The notes: generated from the letters alone by a model not told the origin. DNA of 64,000 nt from Atherix ibis (GCA_958298945.1 OY282605.1:26142811-26206810); one strand, 5' to 3'. Counted from the stretch's first letter, positions 1 to 12,206 are shown. Numbers and translations are program-made.

Positions 1-560
1 ATATTGCAGAGTGTCAGTGAACGAAAAATGTTTAGTTGTTCGAAGGTGTTGACATTTTTTAGTATTTCAAAGAACAAAAAAAAATACTATTCTATATAAA
101 TTTTTTATTGGGAATTTAAAAAAAATGTATCAGAACTAATATAGTTTTATTATAGTTGAAGCGAATTATCTCTTTTTATTAGAATGCGTTATAATAAATT
201 TTCATGATAGACAATTAAAAAAAAAACAGGTATTAAAATATTTTTATTATAAAATTTAAATAAAATAGGTTGTAAATTTTTTAAAAAATTAACTTTTTTT
301 TTCTTGTATTTCAAAGTCTGATTTAAACTCTCGTACTTGAATGGAATATTAGATCCAAAATATGCAGACTATAATTCATTTTTTGGTTTGGAAAAGAAAA
401 TTTTGTAATTTCACAAAGTTCAAATATATATATTACATAAATTTTTTTTATTTAGAACAAAATATGCCATTTTAAAAAAAATTTATATATAGATTTTTTT
501 TTACAGATATTTACAATTACAACATAATAATAAGCAAATTTGAGCAATAGTATTAATTAG
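1..560. other. AT-rich sequence without recognised gene
   Basis: The stretch is made of A and T runs and no reading frame in it resembles a known protein. Its right part probably includes the 3' untranslated tail of the Jockey-type element that follows on the minus strand: a T run near 494-505 would be an A run on that strand. The exact 3' end of the element cannot be fixed. Confidence 0.5.
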
Positions 561-635
561 CTTGAAAGGTTCTGGGGAGTAAACATCCAATGAAGTTCCT
601 CCTGCTAGCGTGTGTTTCTGTTAAGCCTCAGTATT

Positions 636-2515
636 TTAGTAAATCACGCGACCAGTGACGCTTAAGTCTTCGATGGGTATTTCTAGGGAAGGAAGTGGAG
701 GATAGTTCTTGAACAAGAGGATTATTATGATTGAGGACACGGGAACAGAACGAGATACAGCCACGTCAAAAACAAATGGGATTTTAAGATCACAATAAAT
801 AACAGTATTGCGAACATAAAAGGGGACATCGACAATTGTACGGAGTATTTTTGATTGAAGGGATTGGATTCGACGGGAATTAGAAGGCTTAGTAGATCCC
901 CAGAGTTCTAGTCCGTATGTCCATATGGGTTTCAGTAAGGTATTGTATATCAGTACTTTGCTGTCTATAGTAAGTTTGGAACGTTTATCTAGAAGTCGAA
1001 GTAGTTTTAGGTAACGTCTTTTTAGTTCTTGTCTTTTAAGTCTTGTATGTGAGTTCCATGTCAAGCGTTTGTCTAAGTACAGTCCTAGGTACCGAGCTTC
1101 AGTGTCTTGAGGTATGGCACTGCCATTAACGTATATGGGAGGGCATGACTCACGACGGAGAGTGAAAGTTACCTGAGTATTTACGTACATTGACTTTTAT
1201 TCTCCATCTAGTAAACCAGTTTGGGAGGGTTTGGATTTGGATTTGGAGAGTTTCGGAAGCATGTTGGGGATTTTCGCTAGATGCAAGGCAGGCCATATCA
1301 TCGGCGTATGTAGCAAAGAAGATATTAGGGCAAATTGGGATATCGGATGTGTAAATGTTGTAGAGGATGGGTCCAAGTATGCTACTCTGAGGAACCCCAG
1401 CCAATATCGGAGAGATATTGGAGAGTTCGTTGGATTCATTTACTTGGAAGTGTCGGTTGGAAAGGAATGATCTTAGGACTAGGAAATAGGTGGAAGGAAG
1501 GAACCTCTTGAGTTTCCAGAGTAGGCCCGGGTGCCAAACTGTATCAAAGGCTTGACTTATATCAAGAAACACACCGGGACAGTATGCAATGAAATCGACA
1601 ACACGATGACACTGCTGGGTAGTGGAGTGTTCGGCGCGGAAACCAAATTGGGGAATAGGAATTAAATTTGAAGATTCGAGTAAAGGATGTAAGCGGTGAA
1701 GGAGGATTTTTTCAAAGATTTTTGAGAGTAGTGGAAGGAGACTTATTGGCCTGTAGGAAGTGGGGCGGTTTATTGGTTTATTGGGCTTAGGGATCATTTT
1801 AATGATGGCAAATTTCTAGAGGATTGGGAAATGTGTTGTTCTAAGGATGGAGTTATATATTGTGGCAAGGAAAACTATTGCTCTTTTAGGGAGTTTTTGG
1901 AGTATATTGGAGGTAATCAGATCATAGCCAGGAGCTTTATTTTTGGGAAGGAGCTTGATTAAATTGGCACCTTTGGAAGGAGTGATTGCCTTGGGGGAAG
2001 ACTCATGGGTAAAGGAATGGATAGTTCCGTCTCGATTGTAGTGCAATGCGTCCTGTCTAATATGTCCTCATGTGGAGTAAATGTTTGTGCAAGGTGTTCA
2101 GCAAAAGCGTCTGCTTTATATTTGTCCGTTTTGGCCCAGGTTCCGTCAGTTTTTCGTAAAGGGTGCTTTGTTTTTCTATAAGATAGTATTTGTCTTGTAG
2201 CAGTCCATAAAGTTCTGTTTTTCGTTAGGGTTGAAGTGTAGTTTGTAAAACGTTCTGTATTGTATTAAGTTCTTTTTGCAGTTTGTTCAGTTTGGTTTTG
2301 TCGCTGGGCATTCTTGTATGTTGCCAATGAGCTCTTGCTTTTCGTTTTTTTGCAATAAGACGCCTAATTGTTAATGGTTGAATTGTCAGGTTTTGTGTAG
2401 GTTTCTAGTTTTTACTTTTTTGCGAAAAAGCTATAGCGTTTTGTAATAAACATGTAAACTTGTGTTAACTTGTGTGTCTAGTTCTTGTTCTGTTTTTAAG
2501 TTTTGTCGTATATAT
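636..2515 (-). pseudogene. Jockey-clade non-LTR retrotransposon reverse transcriptase, broken, 5'-truncated
   Basis: On the minus strand, 1797-1150 encodes the core of a LINE reverse transcriptase: a block with SYRPISLLP, then FGFRAEHSTTQQ, then FLDISQAFDTVW, the GVPQSSILGP block, and the catalytic box TYADD. Reading upstream, 2046-1816 joins it in frame across one amber codon (1816-1818, probably a former Trp). Before that, about 2515-2050, a frame with several stops still shows the basic linker RRLIAKKRKARAHWQ that precedes the polymerase in Jockey elements. Downstream, a frameshift near 1190 moves the thumb region (LDKRLTWNSH, LKPIWTYGLELWG) into the frame 1190-636. The endonuclease domain is missing, as expected for 5' truncation during target-primed reverse transcription. 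It cannot make a full-length protein. Related, more decayed pieces lie at 20.6, 21.9, 47.7, 49.4 and 53.9 kb. Confidence 0.93.
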
Positions 2516-4439
2516 AAATATTTAAAATTGAAATTAAATTCTATAAATTGTAGGCAAATATGGTGATTATATATTTTGCATTTTAATGGTATTTTTCCAT
2601 AATTATGGCTCTGTAAATATGTCCATAAGCTTAATTTTCATAAATAAAGAATTGATAACTTACAAATGACTGTAAAAAAGCATTTTATTTGTAAAAAGTA
2701 AATTTCTGATGCAAAGTATTTCTTAAAGAATGAACGAGATTTCGTGACGTTGTAAAAATAGTCGACTTCTTTTGGTTATCACTTTAAGATTTTAATTTAA
2801 ACTAAATTGAATTTGAATAAAATTGTATGACAAGACAAACTAAAATAACAATTATGCAAAAAAAAGCTCAGAACGCATAATTTCGGGATTTGGTGATATC
2901 AGTTGGCATCCTAAGATCGTAGGATTTGACGCTGTTTTTAATTTTTCTTATGAAATTATATAAAAATTCTATATAGAAAATATTTTTTTTTCAATTTCAG
3001 AAAAGAACATTAAAATACCAACATCCATTACGAAATATGCGAGAAAGTCATCAAAAATAATTCCGAAGGATCGAATCCTCAAAGATATTACGTGGCAGTT
3101 AATTAAATATTTTTATTAATTATATAATACATAATGGCAGGGTTTATGCAATCTACTTAATAAAATTTTATGTCAAAATTTGATTATTTATTTTATTTGA
3201 TTTAAATTCATTTCTCAAAGCATAAACTGCTTTGAAAAGTACTCTTAAAAACCATTTAAAAAAAAAAAATTTTTTACAAAAAAATATTGTTAAAAATAAA
3301 TCTTTTTGATTTTAATTTAAAAAAAACGAAATTTAAAACATTTACCAATAATTATACTCGCAGAAACACACTCATAGTGATAAAAATGGAATGTAAAAAT
3401 AATAAGAAAATGTGAAAACTATTACGTAAATTTATATTGACAATATTTATTTTGACTTAATTTCTTTTGAATTGCACGATAAACTATTTATGGTATTCTA
3501 ATATGTGATATTGGTTATCCAATTCATTCGACTTATCCTTATAGAAGATGGTACATTTTACTCTATTCCGTATTTGCGGCGGCAGTGAACATCTTCGTTT
3601 TGAATCTTCTTAGAAACTTTTCGTATCAATATGTTCGCCTTCAATCGAAAACTGTATGTATCTATGTGAATTTTCAGTATTTTATTCTTATTTTTACATA
3701 CTATAATTGAAGCTTCAAAGGCACACACACTCAAATATATTGTAAATAGATAATAGTCGTTGGTTAAGGAAATTCTAAGTTTATGGTTTGTACCAGCAGC
3801 ATAAATAATAGTGATCACCTGCACTATGCAAATCCAAATTGAAGAAGTAATCCAAACAGAGGCTGATTTTGATTATCGATAGTATAGAATTCATCGACAA
3901 TTTGAGAATATAACTTAGAAATAGTTTAGTGACACTATCGTGATGAAGATTTTAAATTCCGCATTGCTTTGCAACGATGTCATTGACCATAGTATGAATC
4001 GATGGTAACTTATTTTATGGATCGTGTATTTGAGTAGGTATTTCTTTAAAGGATAGTTTTATACAAAATTTTAATTAATTTTTTTCATGCAGGTAAATTT
4101 CTTAGTATTTACTTTTATTGTACTTAGAGTCATAAAATCATATCACGAAGGCAATATGAGAAGTCAGTGATAAATGCAAGAGATGTGGCTGATATCTGTA
4201 AAATAATATTTTTATTTTATTATTCAACAATTTTATAAAGATTCCTACAGAAAATTTTGTAAACATCTGTTTATTAGTTTAGTTTTAACAGCCACTGAAA
4301 AAAATAACGTTTGTGGTTTTTTTTATTAGCATTGAAAAAATTGAATTTTGTGTGTTAATAAAACATTAGTTTTCGACGAAAATAATAATATCTACTTGAA
4401 AAATATTATGGAAAATTTGCACTATCGTATGGAATAGTT
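2516..4439. other. AT-rich intergenic; small DD41D mariner scrap at 2885-2950 (+)
   Basis: No gene was recognised. At about 2892-2945 on the plus strand the bases read approximately DISW..P then RS-DLT-L across a frameshift. This is the WPPRSCDLTPL block found before the third catalytic aspartate of DD41D mariners elsewhere in the window. The rest is low-complexity A/T sequence. Confidence 0.45.
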
Positions 4440-4930
4440 TAGAAGAGGTTTCACTGACCTTTCATTGCGTTTGTATGAGCACATGTGACGATGAGAGCCC
4501 AGAACGTCCAATTTATATTACCACCAAAAAAATAATTCATTAAATCGATGATATCTTTTTAACAGACCATCGAATAAAGGTGTCTGTGATAGCTGACACG
4601 ATAAATATTTCAAAAGAATACTAACACCTTACCAAGAACGTTGTCATACTCGTGTAACTAATTCAATGTAGTGTTAGGACAGTTTTAAGCGTAATCTAAA
4701 TAAATTTTTACATCGATTCATAACTGTTGAGGAAACATGGAGTCACTGTAATATACCAGAAGTAAAAATTCAGTCAAAAAGTGGATATTATCGACTAGTA
4801 AATGTGTACCAAAGAAAATAAAAATAATTCCATCGGCAAGAAAGGTTATCATTTTCATCTACTATTTTAAAAAACGAAAAATATTGCTAGAACAATATTG
4901 TACGACATTATAATACTATTTGAATAATAA
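4440..4930 (+). pseudogene. Ancient mariner transposase remnant
   Basis: Read in pieces on the plus strand, 4500-4640 gives ERP then TTKKIIH*IDDIFLTDHRIKVSVIADTINISKE, which matches the second helix-turn-helix of mariner transposases (typically RP.EV.T...I.KIHD.IL.DRR.KV.EIA...IS). At about 4708-4780 it gives FLHRFITVEETWSHC.IPE, the equivalent of the first catalytic block V-D-E-T-W-x-H-x-x-x-P-E, here with Asp changed to Glu. A further piece around 4815-4850 reads PKKIKIIPSARKV. Many stops and frameshifts separate the pieces. No terminal repeats were found, so the element is old. Confidence 0.72.
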
Positions 4931-6407
4931 AATCAACATAAAATACGATTCGGATTTGGCAAAAAAAAGCTCTGTTTCATTATGAGAATAATGTGGATCC
5001 CCGTAAATTGTTTCTGCTTTCAACGATGTATAAATGGCTTCGTGGAAAGAAATTTATGCCAAATTGTGAATTTATAACCAAAAATGAGACTTTATTAAAA
5101 AATAAGTCAGTTTTTATAGAATAAATACGTTTTTTTTCTTCATTTATCACCAACTTATCATACTGCCTTCGTACTTTTAGTTTATTCGCAATCGTACTGG
5201 CTGAAAATCTTAGATTTATCATAAAGAACTTTTCGTTAAAAAATTTTCTACTTATTTCGTGTTATTAAATGAGTTTAATTACAATAAAATAAAAAAAAAT
5301 TCTATTTCCGGCAATACAAGTTATTATTTTGACTGGATTAATATTCTTTTCCAAAAACTGATTTTGAATTCATAAAACCTGATGATACGAAAATTTTTCA
5401 ACAGAAAATTCAATTTTAATTACTTGTACTATCAAATTAAGCAAGACTGTGCTCTTGATAGACATGCCCCACTGCCATATTGGACACATCAGGAAATCTA
5501 TACGGAATTATTATCATTTCTTATCAGTGCATATTTAAATATAAATCAAAATAATTATACAATAATAATAATATTTGTCATTTTTCAGCAAAAAAAAGAA
5601 AGATTAAATATCAATTAAAATTATTCTACAATAATTAATTATCTCGAAACAGAAACGAGTACTTATGGCCAATGTCATTTACAGCAACTGAAACGTCGGT
5701 CTACGAAATTAATTTTGTAATTACTTTGAGTCATGTACACTGACTGAATTGCAAGTACAGGAAAGAGTATTTAACAAAATAATTTCCATACTGAAATAGA
5801 GACATAAAATACGAGTATATACGACAAATTTCATGAAACTGAATAAATTTTAATTGTGATTTATTGGAATAGGATTCGTTTTATTTTATTTACTTTACAA
5901 GAGCGTATCACAGTGAACATAAAAAAAAAATCTAGAGCACGTTTGAATATTATAATCGGACTGAAAATTTGTAACATTCTGAATTAATTAGAAGTTATAC
6001 ACAATTCAGACTTTACAAATTTGAAAATAATTATTATTTGCATATTCAATTAATGGAATTTGTTTATGTTATGCAATTTCTATGAAATACAAGCGAAATG
6101 GACCGTTTATATTATAAAAAAGAGAAAACTTTATTTAATATGCAAATTTAATTGGATAATTTTTTATTATGATACTTTTTATTTATCAATAAAAACTATA
6201 TTCTTGATATAATTTAAATTTATCTTAATTAGCAGAAACTGTATTTTTGTTATACACGTATGTTACAATAATTTTACTTTAAATAATAGATTATCCATTT
6301 TATGGTACGGGAAGTATAGGACTCTCATTTGATAGGTGTTTTGACAAATACCATATAAGATACTAATTGCTCAGTATAATAAATTGTCATAATATTTTTT
6401 GTATGTA
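4931..6407. other. AT-rich intergenic, nothing recognised
   Basis: I saw no protein similarity, RNA gene or repeat with clear structure. The short open frames here have no recognisable motif and a composition explained by A/T content. Confidence 0.5.
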
Positions 6408-7563
6408 TAATTTAAAAATGCGGGATTGACAATAGATGGCATAACTTTTACACATGGTTTGTGTTAATAATAGCTCATATGGCATTTTGTAAACAAAAAA
6501 GTTTTTTTTTGCTTCAAAAATGTCGAATTTCGTACCAAAAAAGTCCCATTTGCGGGAAGTGTTGATTTACTTTTTCAATTTGAAAAAAAGTGCAGCTGAA
6601 GCACATTGATTGCTCACCGAAGCTTATCCTGAATATGTTCAATCGATTTCAACGTGCGAGAGATGGTTTGTGCGGTTCAGAAGTGGTGATTTTGACTCGG
6701 AAGACAAAGAACGACCAGGTCAGCCAAAAAAGTTTGAAGATGAAGATTTGGAGGCATTACTCGACGAAGACTGTTGTCGAACTCAAGAAGAAATTGCAAA
6801 ATCATTGGGAGTCACTCAAGCGGCCATTTCAAAACGTTTGAAAGCAGCAGGATTCATCCAAAAGCAAGGAAATTGGGTCCCATATGAATTGAAGCCAAGA
6901 GACGTTAAAAGGCGATTTTGCATGCCCGAAATGCTGCTTGAACGACAGAAAAAGAAGTCGTTTTTGAATCGAATCATTACTGGCGACGAAAAATGGATTC
7001 ATTACGACAATCCAAAGCGCAAAAAATCGTATGTGAAGCCCGGCCAACCAGCCAAATCAACGCCAAAGCTAAATATCCATGGCGCCAAGGTAATGCTCTG
7101 TATTTGGTGGGATCAGAAGGGTGTGATCTATTATGAGCTATTCAGGCGACCTCTACCGAACACAATTAATCCGTTTGAAGCGAGCATTGGCCGAAAAACG
7201 CCCGGAATATGCGACCAGACACGAAGCCATAATTTCCCATCATGACAACGCTCAGTGGCTGGGAAGTTTTGCCTCACCCGCCTTATAGCCCAGACCTTGC
7301 CCCGTTCGACTACCATTTGGTTAGATCCATTCAAAACACCCTCACCGGAGTACGCTTCATTTCAGAACAGGGCATCAAAAATTGGCTCGATTCATTCTTG
7401 GCCTCAAAACCGGAGCAGTTTTTTTGGCGCCGAATCCATATGTTGCCAGAAAGATGGGAAAAAGTAGTGGCTTCCGATGGACAATACTTTGAATAAAATA
7501 TATTGTAACAATTTTTCAAAATAAACACTCAAAGTTTGCCAAAAATCCCGCATTTTTAAGTTA
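6408..7563 (+). mobile_element. Mariner (mellifera-type) with terminal inverted repeats, inactive
   Basis: The ends are inverted repeats sharing the core TTAAAAATGCGGGATT (6410-6426 against the complement of about 7545-7561), flanked by TA. The transposase starts at ATG 6520 (MSNFVPKKSHLREV). Codon 30, in AEAH*LLTEAYPEYVQS, is TGA at 6607-6609, probably a CGA to TGA change. The frame then runs to about 7143 with both helix-turn-helix parts, the linker box WVPYELK and the first catalytic block ITGDEKWIHYDNP. A small deletion near 7143 shifts the frame, after which GDLYRTQLIRLKRALAEKRPEY and HHDNA (second Asp) follow. A second deletion removes the segment between HHDNA and [19 protein letters not shown] (third Asp, 7242-7330). 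The C-terminus ends normally ([15 protein letters not shown], stop at 7494-7496). All three catalytic Asp codons survive, but three lesions prevent a full protein. Confidence 0.93.
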
Positions 7564-7565
7564 TA

Positions 7566-7860
7566 AATTTTATTCAGCGATGAGGCTTGGTGGCAAATTT
7601 TCTTATATAGGGTATTAAAAACCTACAAGTGGCTCTAGAAAAAAGCAATGTATTATACAAAATTGACTGTGAAGGTATCATTGGTGCATATTTCTTTAAA
7701 AGTCTAGAAGAAAACAGCATTATGGCTATATGATTACTTATTTTTTTTGCTCTTAACTTAATGATTTTAATAAAACGGCACCACAATCCACAAAACGTAA
7801 CAAACTTTGGGTTTATTGCACGAAAATTTCCCAGGATACATAATTTCACAATTTTATAAT
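7566..7860 (+). pseudogene. DD41D-type mariner fragment (first catalytic block)
   Basis: Directly after the right end of the preceding mariner, 7573-7590 reads FSDEA, the first catalytic block of DD41D-type (rosa-like) mariners. At 7669-7730 it reads EGIIGAYFFKSLEENS, equivalent to AGGIIGPYFFKNEAGN in better preserved copies of this family. The frame is broken several times. The abutting position suggests the younger mariner landed at or next to the edge of this older copy. Confidence 0.68.
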
Positions 7861-8486
7861 ATTAAATTGGCCTTCGAAAAAGAATTATTTTACACCATTC
7901 GTTTTTTATTGTAAAACTTTGTAAAAAAACATATTTAAACAGATAATCTTAATTAATAACCACCCTAAATGTGCAAAAAAAGTTATCAGAACTAACCTTA
8001 AAAAGATCAAGACTTGTTAAATCTTTTCTTATAATTTTCTAGATTTTATTTAAAATGGCAAAGTTTTATAAATACACGTATTATAAAATAAAAATTAAAC
8101 AAAAATTTAAATTAAAAATATTTATTCTTTAATAATAACTTTTCCAAACAACAAATTAAATAATCTTTCATAAAGTTAAAATTTATACTAAAAAAAAAAA
8201 ACCAAATAAATTAATTTTAATAAAATCAATAACCAAAAAAAAAATAACATGCAAAAAATTTTTATTAGTAATGCAATTGATTATTTATTATAAGTTAAAT
8301 TAATTATTTAAATTAAAAATGGAATAAATTATATTGAAAATTTTCTACTTATAGTAGTATTTTATAATGATTATTAAACTTATGTGGAATTTTTTTTTTG
8401 CTCGATACTTTTTATATCTATTTATGGAGTGTTGTAGATGAGCTGGCAAATATTTCGAATTAGATCAATTACCTTAGAATGGTAAC
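7861..8486. other. 3' flank of the spliced gene; AT-rich
   Basis: This lies just downstream of the stop codon of the minus-strand gene. A possible polyadenylation hexamer AATAAA is present on the minus strand at about 8283-8288, roughly 200 bases past the stop. An A-run follows the stop at about 8391-8399 (T run on the plus strand). Nothing else was recognised. Confidence 0.35.
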
Positions 8487-9712
8487 TTAACCTGAATAGG
8501 GTTTATTTGCAGCGACATGTTCACGTTCAGAAGAAATAAATGTTCCTGGATTTTGGCCGGTTCCACGTGATGGCGCTGCTGCTGCCGCTCCACCTGCTGC
8601 TGGTCCGGATAATGGTCCAGATGAGTGAACCTGATCTGTTTTTGGTGGTTGTACCGGTACCGATCCTGTATTTCCAACTGCTGGCTTAGCGCCTGAAGCC
8701 GAAGTAGTCGTACGAAGTAACGTAGGAGTCGGTGTTGGAGCAGCATTTTTAGAAGCAGCAGCATTTGTACAGTTCTCAACCGGATTTACATCTTTTCCAA
8801 CGTCCTTTCCACGTGGATAAAAACTAAATTGTCTTGATTTTTTGTTGCTAGAAACTGAGAAAAACAAGAAAAAAAATTAATTTATTATTAATAAATAGAT
8901 TATTTCTAAATATGAATTACTTAATAAATACTTCCAATTTTCTTTTTTTTTTTAGAAAATATTAGATAACAAATGACCTAGCATTATTTTTTAAGTGATG
9001 TAAATACAAAGAAGTTAAAAAAAAAATACGTTCAATTCACAGAATCAGTGGTACGTTCAATTAAAATTCGTTGACTGAATTGAATAATTGCAAACGAAGC
9101 TCGTTGATCACCTTGACAAGTGAACCAAAACAAAATAATTTCAATGAGCTTCGTAATAAAATTTATGGAAAATTTGTGCTTTTGGACGAGTGTGTTCAGT
9201 TAATTTTGTTTACGACTAGAATTGATGAGTGTCTTGAAATTGAATTGGTTTAAAATTGAGTACAACTTACCATCTTCGGAGAAACAGTAAACATCACAAT
9301 TAGCCTTGATCTCGGTGATTTTGGGAAGTGGAAGATTCTGCGGTACACGGACTAGAAAACGGAGGGGCAGGTTCTTCCATAGACGATTTTTAGACTCCGG
9401 AAGGCTGTCTTCCAAATCGAAGTTGAAGTCTTGTTCCTAAAATGAATATAATTAAATTAGATACTAAAATGAGAGGTGATTTTTTGTTGTTGTTATTGTT
9501 CTTACAGCTGGACGATTCCCTTCGCTTGTGTATTTGACGACGACGCGAGTCCGAAGATCATCTTTGCTGGCTCTAATGCCGAATTTCGCCACACGATCGG
9601 TTCCAACAGTTTCGAAATTAACAAATTGCGTACATGCTTTAGTATCACCACGTGCCGAAAACACAAAACAAATCAGCGCGAAAATAACAATTGCAGGTGC
9701 GTTTAAATTCAT
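8487..9712 (-). CDS. Secreted protein with Ala/Pro/Thr/Gly-rich tail, three exons
   Basis: I assembled three minus-strand exons: 9712-9506, 9436-9271 and 8854-8487. Intron 1 (9505-9437, 69 bp, GTAAG...TTTTAG) is phase 0. Intron 2 (9270-8855, 416 bp, GTAAGTTG...TTCTCAG) is phase 1 and rebuilds a Val codon. The product is 246 residues. The start chosen (MNLNAPAIVIFALICFVFSA) gives a typical signal peptide, with cleavage likely near residues 20-22; an in-frame ATG 45 bases upstream would bury it. The mature N-terminal half (about 22-125) is folded-looking, with KACTQF and NCDVYC cysteines. The C-terminal half is low complexity, rich in Ala, Pro, Thr, Gly and Ser, with one N-glycosylation sequon (NCT) near its start. 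I recognise no family. Secretion is inferred; function is unknown. It could be cuticular, salivary or mucin-like. Confidence 0.85.
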
Positions 9713-9850
9713 CTTGTATGTTCGAGGTTCCACGATCAACTGAACTGAATTTTGCACTTTCAGGCACTCTCACTTCCAGACAGTCTGTCCCCCCAACGGG
9801 CGCATACACGATCATTAAATACAACAAACTCGATCAACATAGTCTTTATT
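9713..9850 (-). promoter_or_regulatory. Likely 5' UTR and core promoter of the secreted-protein gene
   Basis: This is the sequence immediately upstream of the chosen ATG. On the minus strand it contains an arthropod initiator-like TTCAGTTCAGTT at about 9738-9749 and, further upstream, an AT-rich TATTTAAT near 9815. The spacing between them is too long for a classical TATA-Inr pair, so this is only a candidate. Confidence 0.3.
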
Positions 9851-10689
9851 AGGCGTTGGCGTCGGTATCGTTTTGTTGGAATAAAATTTATTGTTACTTG
9901 GACGGACATCATATGTCACTCGACGACGGTTTTGTTATTGAATACGAGACAACGTTCGTTGGTAAATTGTCTTGTTTGTCATTTTGATCAATTTTAACTC
10001 TACAATATGGATAAGGGTAACTGGAACAGGTGAAACGAAGAGATTACTTAGCCATTTTGCAATATTGTCGAAGCTTTTTGTCTGATATATTATTCGTATG
10101 ATGACATTAGAGTAACATTGCTGCTAGCCTCAAGCATTCAGTTTTATACAAGTTAGTCTACTTATTAAGCAATAAAGAGCTTATTGGATCAAGATTCGGT
10201 GTTTTTTTTTTCTCTCCACTTTTCCTTTTTTTTATTTCTCATTGGTTTTAATAAGAAAATATTCAAGTTTATTTTAACATTACATATTTCTTCTTTTGTA
10301 TAGTCATTTGAAGAAGCTTACAATGTAGAGAAGCTGAAAAAGGCTTACGTTTTTTATTTAGTTGATTTTTATGATGAATTTAGTTGGTATCTTGACCAAC
10401 TGGTTTATGATAAAATTAATGCAAAACTTATTATGTAAACCTTTCTTGGAACTCTTTTATTTAATAGTAAAAATTTTTTTAAAAAAATGTAAGGAAAACC
10501 GAAAAAATTTCCAAAGTCAACTTATAAATATAAAGGACTATCCAATTTGTACTTTGGACATTAAAGTTTAACAAAATACTTTACAAATACTAATTTTGAT
10601 TATATTTTTTATTTCATTATGTAACAAAAACTTTGAAATTTTTTATAAAATTTTAAATTTGGTTAATATCTACAACAAGATTTCTTGCA
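9851..10689. other. Intergenic upstream of the secreted-protein gene; nothing recognised
   Basis: Composition is mixed up to about 10,200 and then strongly AT-rich. There is no protein similarity or repeat I can support. Any distal regulatory sequence of the neighbouring gene would lie here, but none is visible. Confidence 0.4.
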
Positions 10690-10984
10690 GGATTTGATCC
10701 TTTCGATGAAAATGTTCTAATTACTCTTTTGAACTTTTCGGTTTGCCATTAGTTAAAGGAGATATTGATTTTAAAATGATCAAAAAATTGATAATTATCG
10801 GTCAAAATACAATATTTTTTGTGTGTAGTTTTATAAAAAAAACCAACGGCGTCAAATCGCACGATCTTAGACGCAAACTGGTGTCATCAAATCTCGAAAT
10901 TATACGTTCTGGGAATATTTTACGCAATAAAACCAAAATATGTTCTTCTTTGAGGTTTGGGGTAGCGGTCTTTTAATTTAAATA
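10690..10984 (-). pseudogene. DD41D-type mariner, C-terminal part (interrupted by the next element)
   Basis: On the minus strand 10,905-10,840 reads approximately D-x-x-W-R-L-R-S-C-D-L-T-P-L, the block before the third catalytic Asp of DD41D mariners. The bases around 10,690-10,760 match the C-terminal flank seen in the copies at 24.2 and 31.4 kb. A further scrap of the same family lies at about 12,345-12,290 on the same strand. It is on the far side of the Mos1-like mariner at 10,985-12,206 and in the right order, so one old copy seems to have been split by that insertion. Confidence 0.62.
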
Positions 10985-12206
10985 CCAGGTGTATAAGCTT
11001 AAATCCGCTATTTTTTAGTTAAAAAAATACAAGTTTTTTTTTCATAGAATGTAAAACCAAATTTATTCAAAGTATTTACCCCCGCTAGCTACACATTTCT
11101 CCCATCTCTCGGGCAATTTGTGGATACCACGCCAAAAAATTTCCTTCTCTTTCGAGGCAAACCGCTCATTAAGCCATGTTCGGATGTCTTCGTAAGAATC
11201 GAAGTGCTGCTCAGCGAGCACGTGGCCCATCGACGAAAACAGGTGGTAGTCGGAAGGGGCCAGGTCTGGTGAATAAGCAGTGCGGGGTAGCACCTCCCAG
11301 TTGAGTGTCTCCAAGTTTCGGACCATTTTGACGTGTGCGATGGTGCGTTGTCGTGGAGGAAAATTAGCTTGTCATGTCTTTGTTGATAATCCGTCCTTTT
11401 CTCACGCAGAGCACGATGCAATTTGATCAGTTGTTGATGGTAGCCGTGGGCATTGACAGTTTTGCCAGATTTAAAAATATCATAGTAGACAATACCCTGC
11501 TGATCCCACCAAACGCACAGCATCGTCTTCCGTCCGAAGCGATTTGGTCTTGGAGAAGATGTTGAGGGTTGGCCGTGATCAACCAACGATTTCTTGCGTT
11601 TAGGATTCTCGAAATATATCCACTTCTCAATGCCTGCCACAATCTGATGCAGGAACGACTTTCTTTTTTGTCTGGCGAGCAAAATCCCGCATGTGTTTTG
11701 GCGTTGCTCCATCTGCCTATCGTTCAATTCATGCGGTACCCATTTTCCGATCTTTTCAATCTTCCCCATGGCACGCAGACACATGGAAATGGCTGGTTGA
11801 GTAATACCCAATTATTGTGCGAGCATTTTTTGCGATTGGGTATCGTCTTCGTCCAACCTTCCTAGGCCGATTTTCAACCTTCCTAGGCCGATTTTCACGC
11901 TTCTTGTCCCATAAGTCAAAATTGTCGCCTTTGAACCAACGAAACCAATCTCGGCACGTTCTTTCCGATAAAGCACTTTAACCATAGTCCTCCATAAGCA
12001 TTCGATGCGATTCGGCAGCCGATTTCTGCAAATTGAAGCAGAAAAGCAGAAAATGTATGTTATTGTACGAAATATCTGACAATGTGCACTGATTAATGTT
12101 GACAGATGTAAAACTCATAAAAAAGTATGAGGCGTGCCCATGGTAGCTTAATACGCTCACTCACGCCATCTATGACCAAACAGCGGATTTAAGCTTATAC
12201 ACCTGG
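10985..12206 (-). mobile_element. Mariner (mauritiana, Mos1-like) with perfect terminal repeats, inactive
   Basis: Identical inverted repeats of about 26 bp, beginning CCAGGTGTATAAGCTTAAAT, run inward from 10,985 and 12,206 and are flanked by TA at 10,983-10,984 and 12,207-12,208. The CCAGGTGTA start and the length (1,222 bp) match the mauritiana subfamily. On the minus strand the transposase shows KSAAESHRML, CRDWFRWFKGDNFD, WVPHELNDRQMEQRQNTC, TMLCVWWDQQG, LHDNAPSHT and, in another frame, YSPDLAPSDYHLF and the end GIHKLPERWEKC. Lesions: stops at 11,978-11,980 and 11,812-11,814, frameshifts near 11,855 and 11,320, and a 21-bp tandem duplication at 11,855-11,896. The first catalytic residue is lost (VAGIEKWIY where the family has TGDEKW; Asp to Ile at 11,629-11,631). 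No clear start codon remains. Confidence 0.95.
11855..11896. repeat. 21-bp tandem duplication inside the Mos1-like transposase
   Basis: Two identical 21-bp units sit head to tail (11,855-11,875 and 11,876-11,896; unit begins AACCTTCCTAGGCCG). They duplicate the segment after the first helix-turn-helix, which is absent as a repeat in relatives of this element. Confidence 0.95.

Noticed and set aside
3060..3090. A tRNA T-arm-like GGATCGAATCC
   Set aside because: No matching acceptor, D or anticodon stems could be placed around it.
6408..7563. Possibility of a SETMAR-like fusion gene next to a mariner transposase
   Set aside because: No SET-domain sequence is found near any mariner in the window, and the transposase frames are broken.
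10985..12206. Possibility that the Mos1-like copy is still active, given its perfect terminal repeats
   Set aside because: The gene has two in-frame stops, frameshifts, a 21-bp duplication and Asp to Ile at the first catalytic residue.
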